NCBI RefSeq assembly: GCF_030445035.2
Contig: NC_080694.1
Span: 72,803,147-72,867,146, forward strand
DNA from: Dasypus novemcinctus
Lineage: Eukaryota > Chordata > Mammalia > Cingulata > Dasypodidae
Length of the DNA stretch: 64,000 nt
Direction: 5' to 3'
Part shown: piece after piece, positions 59,470 to 64,000 of the stretch
Position numbering within the stretch: position 1 is the stretch's first letter
How the letters are laid out: the number at the start of each line of letters is the position of its first letter
The notes under the pieces: model-generated
Told to the model about the DNA's origin: nothing
Seen by the model: the letters and a program-made list of their open reading frames with translations, nothing else
Databases searched by the model: none
Made by a program: the position numbers and the translations under genes

Positions 59470-60205
59470 AATAAGCAAGTGGCCTCAGAGAGCTAGAGAC
59501 TGGAAGATAGGCTTACAGAAAATTGGGGGGTAGAGGAAGAATGTAAGCTGACATCTACATGGGTGAAATCTATGATAAGCTAGAGCTATCATGGAGTTGA
59601 ATAATGTCAACCACCATACCATGGAGCCTAGAGTGCTTACAACTGAAAGCAGGAGAATTGCATCCAGTATCCATGTGGAATCTAAGCCCCCTCTTGACAT
59701 AGATGTGGAGTGGACACAACCAAGCCAAGGTCCACAGGAAGGAGGAATACAGTAGGGATTACAGTGGACTTAATGATATTCTATTCATGAACTATTGTGG
59801 TTAATAGTAGAGAAAATGTGGCATCGGTGTGGAAAAAGTGGCCATGGTGGCTGCTGGGTGCAGGGAATGGGAGGAAGAGATGAGATGTGGAGGCATTCTC
59901 AGGACTTGGAGTTGTCCTGGGTGGTACTTCAGGGACAATTGCCGGATGTTGTATGTCCTCCCATGGCCCACTGGATGGAACATGGGAGAGTGTGGGCTAT
60001 GGTGTGGCCCATAGGCCATGGGGTGCAGCGATGCCCAGAGGTGTACTCACCAGATGCAATGGATGTGTTGTGATGATGGGGGAGAGTGTTACTGTGGTGG
60101 GAGTGGTGGGGTGGGGGTGGTGGGGGTGAATGGGGACCTCACATTTTTTTTAATGTAATATTTATTTTAAAAATGAATAAATTGAGTAGAATTTGGAAAA
60201 AAAAA
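59470..60205 (+). other. L1 D 3' UTR, short form
   Basis: It is collinear with the L1 A/B 3' UTR at both ends, but joins gataagctagag (59574-59585) directly to ctatcatggagttg, omitting ~2.1 kb. The rest includes the G-rich tract (about 60095-60135) and the ttttttttaatgtaatattta end before the A-rich tail. Confidence 0.85.
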
Positions 60206-60216
60206 TAACCTTTTCA

Positions 60217-62173
60217 GGTAATAAGGGTTATAAATAAATCATAATCTTCACCCTTGGGGAGTTTATACTTTACAAAAAAGAATCAGATAAGAACAGAAAT
60301 CATGGTCATGTGAGGCAAACTATGACAGCTGAAGAAGATACTGGAGAGAGTAATGGAGATAAAATCTTGGATGAATGGAAAGTGTTTATCTAAAGTAGAA
60401 ACAATATTCTGTTTGATACCTGATATCATCACAATGATATAACAGGATAAGTGAACTGACCTGCAAGATATTAGAGATGTGAAAATAATCATTAATGTTA
60501 AGAAAGATGAAATACCCACATATTCTTTTGATCTTGGAACTGTCTTGAGATACACTGATTGTATTTTTAGATGCAAACAGGAGAAATTTTGTCAATTATT
60601 TGGTGGTTTGATATACATATGAAAACTCAACTGTTTACTTTTTCCAGTAGAATTATGAATCTACACAGATATTTGAGCATTTCTAGATTTTTTGTCTTTT
60701 TCTTGACTTAACATGCTCTGTTTCTATATCAATATATCTTCCATTCTCTTTATCTCTTGGTGTCTTTTTTTCTTACATATACCATATTAATTTTTATAAA
60801 AGTCTCAGTCAAAATTAATTTTAATAACCTGTTATGGGTGCTTCTAAACAGTTATTGATGGAGAGGGGCATTGTACAGCCATAAAATGCGATTTACAGAA
60901 CTCTGTAGAGGATTGTTAAACATTCTTGCCTGTATCTGAACTCTAGTGATAAGAAAAAATAAATTTTTACTTATATTAGAATATACTTTTATACCCAGCT
61001 CTGGTTTGTTTTCATTTGAAAATGAGAAAAAAAGACCTAATGAAAGTCTTTTAAACTTTCAACATAAATATAAAATTTCTGAGTATTTATACAATGTTAC
61101 TTATTTTTATATCATTTCTTCACCATACAAGAGATTTAATATGTATTTTTTAGTTCAAAATTTATGTTCATAGTAAAAGGAGATATTGAGTTATAAAAAG
61201 CCATTTATATAAAGTACATAAATGGGCAAATTTAATTTCTGCACTTAGAATGAAACCACCTGTTGTCCTGGGGGTGGGAGTTCTGCAGGAAAGCACAGGA
61301 AGGAACTCTGCCCACAGCTAATGCTGTTTCCTCATCTGGAGCCTGTGCAAGGCTATACACAGTTTATGAAAATTTATCACACTTTACACATGACTGTTTT
61401 TATGCACCATTTTGACTTCATATATTAAAATCCAATAAAACAGACAAAAATTGGTTGCCTGCATGGGATAAAAATTCAAGCAGTGTAGAAGATGCAGGTA
61501 AATACTCCCCTCTTGCCTGTGGCCTGGAGGCAGGTATTCAAGGTGGAGGTACAAAGCTGGCTCCCCTCCTGGTGTGGTCTGGTCAGTCATGAGGAGCACA
61601 TTTATTCTTCTGAATGATGAAGAGACTCTTAGGATACTGTGGCAGCAGCATAACATCTGAGCTTGGGTGCAGCCACTCACCCACAGGCAGTAAGTTTCCT
61701 GAGCACTTAACCTGAGTAGCCATCCTATTTTCTTGGTTGATCCATGGTTTATGATATAGTAAAAGTCATCAAGGGATAATAAATCAAGGGACACTAAAAT
61801 ATCAGATAAGAGATAGATATCTGGACATAATTAACAGGCACCAAAGTCTCCTGGATTATAAACTTTGGAAGGATGCTTTCAGTTGAATCCTTGCTGATGG
61901 CTAGGGACCTGCAAAGATCATAAAACAATTCTGTATATGCATATGAAACCAATCAGGTCTTTTAAGTGCTATAACAATCAATTTCCTCTCTTTAAAATGT
62001 AAATAACAGAACTGCCTCATAAATTTTAAAGATTAAATGGAATTATCCATACAATAATCTACTATAGGTGGTTTGAGTATAGCAAAATCTATATATATAT
62101 AATAAATACCTCTAACATATATTTGCATGTGTAGTGGATCAATACATATATATAACGTTTATAGGCTTCTCAG
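60217..62173. other. AT-rich intergenic sequence, nothing recognised
   Basis: No coding region, RNA gene or clear repeat family was found. A short (TA)n run lies at about 62086-62102. The moderately GC-rich part at 61440-61720 contains a 136-codon open frame on the minus strand (61384-61794) without recognisable domain features; I do not call it a gene. Confidence 0.5.
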
Positions 62174-62695
62174 TGTTAGAAATAAATCTTCTTCTTCTGG
62201 AAGAAAATAAGGCTCACCCGATTGTGGAGAAGAAAAGAATTTATTTTCAATCTTGCAAGAAAGGGCGCACAACCAGAAAACATGGCTGGCGCCATGAACA
62301 AAGAAAAATGACACAATTTATACCCCTAAGCCTAGCACGCAAGCCCTTCCTCTGTTTCTCCATAGATTGGATACTTCAGAAGTTACAGCCTATCCGAGAA
62401 GATCTAACTTTCCTGTGCAAAAGTTTGTGATTAACTGCTTCCCTCTTCACATTCGAACCATTTTTGTTTTTACCTGCTCCCCTCTGCCAAATAAGGACTG
62501 GAATGTGGTGCTGAATTTGTATTGACTTAGCTCTTTCTGGGGCATCTTCCTTTTTTTTTTTTTTTTCCCTCCCTATAAGACTGGCTTAAGCTGGTTTCCT
62601 TTGTTGCTGTTTAACCCGGGAGTGGGAGACTGAGGCAGTAGGCTGCCAGGTTACATTCCTTTATGTGAAAACTAAACTAATCTTTGTTTCTTACA
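62174..62695 (-). mobile_element. 3' LTR of a class I endogenous retrovirus, 522 bp
   Basis: It has TG...CA ends (TGTTAGAAATA at 62174, CTTACA ending 62695). On the minus strand it starts TGTAAGAAAC right after a purine-rich tract (aaagaaagaggggcaat, 62696-62712), the expected primer for plus-strand DNA. A TATA-like tataaat and an AATAAA signal (on + strand tttatt near 62240) are present. Env ends 86 bp upstream in the sense direction, at 62782. The 5' LTR lies outside the window, so the partner TSD cannot be checked. Confidence 0.82.
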
Positions 62696-62781
62696 ATTGC
62701 CCCTCTTTCTTTTTAAATTCCTTTTTTTTTTTTTTTTTTTAGTTTTCACATTTCCGTTCTTCAAATTTTCTAAGTACTATC

Positions 62782-64000
62782 TCACACTTCATCATAAGAA
62801 TCTCCTTTAAGGGGGTACTGATTGTTTTGCTTACACTGTATGGGCATTTGTTTGGTTAGGGCAGTTTCAATGAGTCTTTGAACTAGCCCTCGGGCACATG
62901 GAATGATACAGTATCTGACTGTGGTAAGCACCCCAGCTGAGATAATGAGGTAAGTTAAGATGGACAGTGCAACCCCTTTCCATTTTCCAAACCAATTTTC
63001 AAGCCATTTTGTGAGTGAATTACTAATGCCAGAATTCTCTGCTAATTCCTCAGATAAGGCTGTTAGACCTTGTAAAGCTTTAGTGATAGTTTCATTAGGG
63101 GCAGTGTTATTGGGGATGAATGTACAGCAACTGCCTCCAATCATAACACAGACCCCCTTTCTCAGCTAGCATCATATCCAAGGCCATTCTATTTTCCCAT
63201 GCTATTCTGCTAGTAGCATCTAATTTTTCTGCAATTCCCTTAACTGCATTCCTGGTGTAATTAATAAATCTCTGTTGGTTATAATAGATATAATTAATCC
63301 AGTCTACATTTTTATTAATGGTGACCCACCAGAACAAGAATGATTCAAACCCAGCTGCTACCTGATTTCTAGCCTTAAACTCATCTGGGGCTCCTCAGGG
63401 AACTCCTATATTGTCTAAATAGATCCAGTCATCAAAAGAACCAAGTAAACTTCTTTTTTCTCTCCCTCCCTGGGATATTCTCGCTTCTTTTTCAAATGCC
63501 ATGGTGAATGGGATAGCCAATTGGACCAGAACACAGGTTCCGCCCCACCTCTCAGGCAGTATTGGTCAGAGAACACCCTTTCCACAGTACCACCACAGGT
63601 CTGCTCGAGGTCTAGTCAAACTGGAGAAATTGTCAGTATGATCACTGCTTATATTCCACACTTGTGTACACGAGGCCATAGTTCCAAGGTTCTGGAATCC
63701 TTTCCCCTGTCTAGAGAGACAAGCAGAGTGATTCCCTGGGCCCAGAAATGAGGCAGGTATGGCCTTGATGTTTCCATTTTTGACTGGTGGGAAGAGAGAG
63801 GACAACGCACTACAATTTTCACCAGGAGTAGCATTTTGAAAGAGGAGTATCATACACTTAAACTCTTTTTCATGCTTTTCCATACCGAGTGGAAAGGGTA
63901 CAATATGAGCTGTGGGGTGACCTGTTGCACAAGCATAACAGATGCTTTTGTTTAGACTCTGGACTGTATGTTTGATTCATTCTACCCAGGCATTTATGTC
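62782..64000 (-). pseudogene. env: Retroviral env, broken; surface C-terminus and transmembrane subunit (MER34/HEMO-like)
   Basis: Sense runs right to left and enters the window at 64000. The surface part has several N-glycosylation sites and a WWYCG segment (about 63575-63600). A furin-type R-E-K-R is at 63452-63463, followed by the transmembrane ectodomain with NRMALDMML (about 63165-63192, immunosuppressive-domain position), a CxxxxxxCC-type cysteine motif (about 63125-63150), a hydrophobic membrane span (about 62895-62960) and a short tail. Breaks are TGA at 63566-63568, TGA at 63395-63397, and a one-base shift in a C-run (G-run in sense) at 63153-63157. Lineage naming is tentative and based on motif resemblance. 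Confidence 0.8.

Larger units (their letters stand above)
54311..60216 (+). mobile_element. L1 element D, spliced-form retrocopy, with TSDs
   Basis: An 11-bp TSD, taaccttttca, lies at 54311-54321 and 60206-60216 and defines the element as 54322-60205. Order: GC-rich non-L1 head (54322-54403), shortened 5' UTR (54404-55115), ORF1 (55116-56123), ORF2 (56140-59469, SINE inside), shortened 3' UTR (59470-60205, A-rich end). Against A and B it lacks ~1.1-1.3 kb of 5' UTR at a GT/AG boundary, ~0.85 kb of ORF2 (junction near 58692) and ~2.1 kb of 3' UTR (junction near 59585). Confidence 0.9.

Noticed and set aside
61384..61794. 136-codon minus-strand open frame in unassigned sequence
   Set aside because: No domain, no codon-use or neighbour support, and no recognisable homologue. 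It is noted in the intergenic entry only.
1..64000. A new host defence or enzymatic system
   Set aside because: All coding remnants belong to L1, endogenous retroviruses or olfactory receptor pseudogenes. Nothing else with protein features was seen on either strand.

Overview
This is a mammalian, non-coding, retrotransposon-dominated segment. No intact host protein-coding gene, tRNA, rRNA or CRISPR array was found. Two copies of a roughly 375-420 bp tRNA-derived SINE, with box A/box B promoter motifs and a long non-tRNA body, look like the DAS-SINE family of armadillos. I therefore infer a xenarthran, probably Dasypus; this rests on recognition of the SINE and was not searched.

Layout. 1-5765: decayed gammaretrovirus-like provirus (pol then env, + strand), pierced twice by 5'-truncated LINE-1 (L1) 3' ends with 15-bp target-site duplications (TSDs). 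5766-10425: old + strand L1 (called F), itself interrupted. 11026-12041: olfactory receptor pseudogene (family-14-like) followed by a 257-bp-period tandem duplication. 12690-38290: a Russian-doll block of minus-strand L1s. Old L1 E (13515-38290) is split by full-length L1 A (16519-36751), which is split by full-length L1 B (21457-32054), which holds 5'-truncated copy C (23894-24801). TSDs at each level give the order E, A, B, C. 38940-45270: further old L1 pieces in both orientations with small nested insertions. 44870-48250: an ancient L1 hosting a perfect solo LTR (46072-46923, 6-bp TSD) and a DAS-like SINE. 50547-51440: second olfactory receptor pseudogene (OR12D-like). 51905-53045: L1 3' end. 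54322-60205: + strand L1 D, with an 11-bp TSD and another SINE inside. 62174-64000: 3' LTR and broken env of a second class I endogenous retrovirus, minus strand, running off the window.

How it works together: nothing here forms a host pathway. The informative content is element biology. The L1 lineages carry tandem 5' UTR monomers of two kinds (about 400 bp in old E/F, about 183-186 bp in younger A/B), a 3' UTR of about 2.8 kb in A/B, and a G-rich tract near every younger 3' end. L1 D looks like a retrocopy of a spliced L1 RNA: its 5' UTR gap coincides with a GT donor and AG acceptor that are still visible in A and B, and its first 82 bases are a GC-rich non-L1 segment joined at another AG acceptor. 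That is the best candidate for something new in the window. I found no new enzymatic or defence system.
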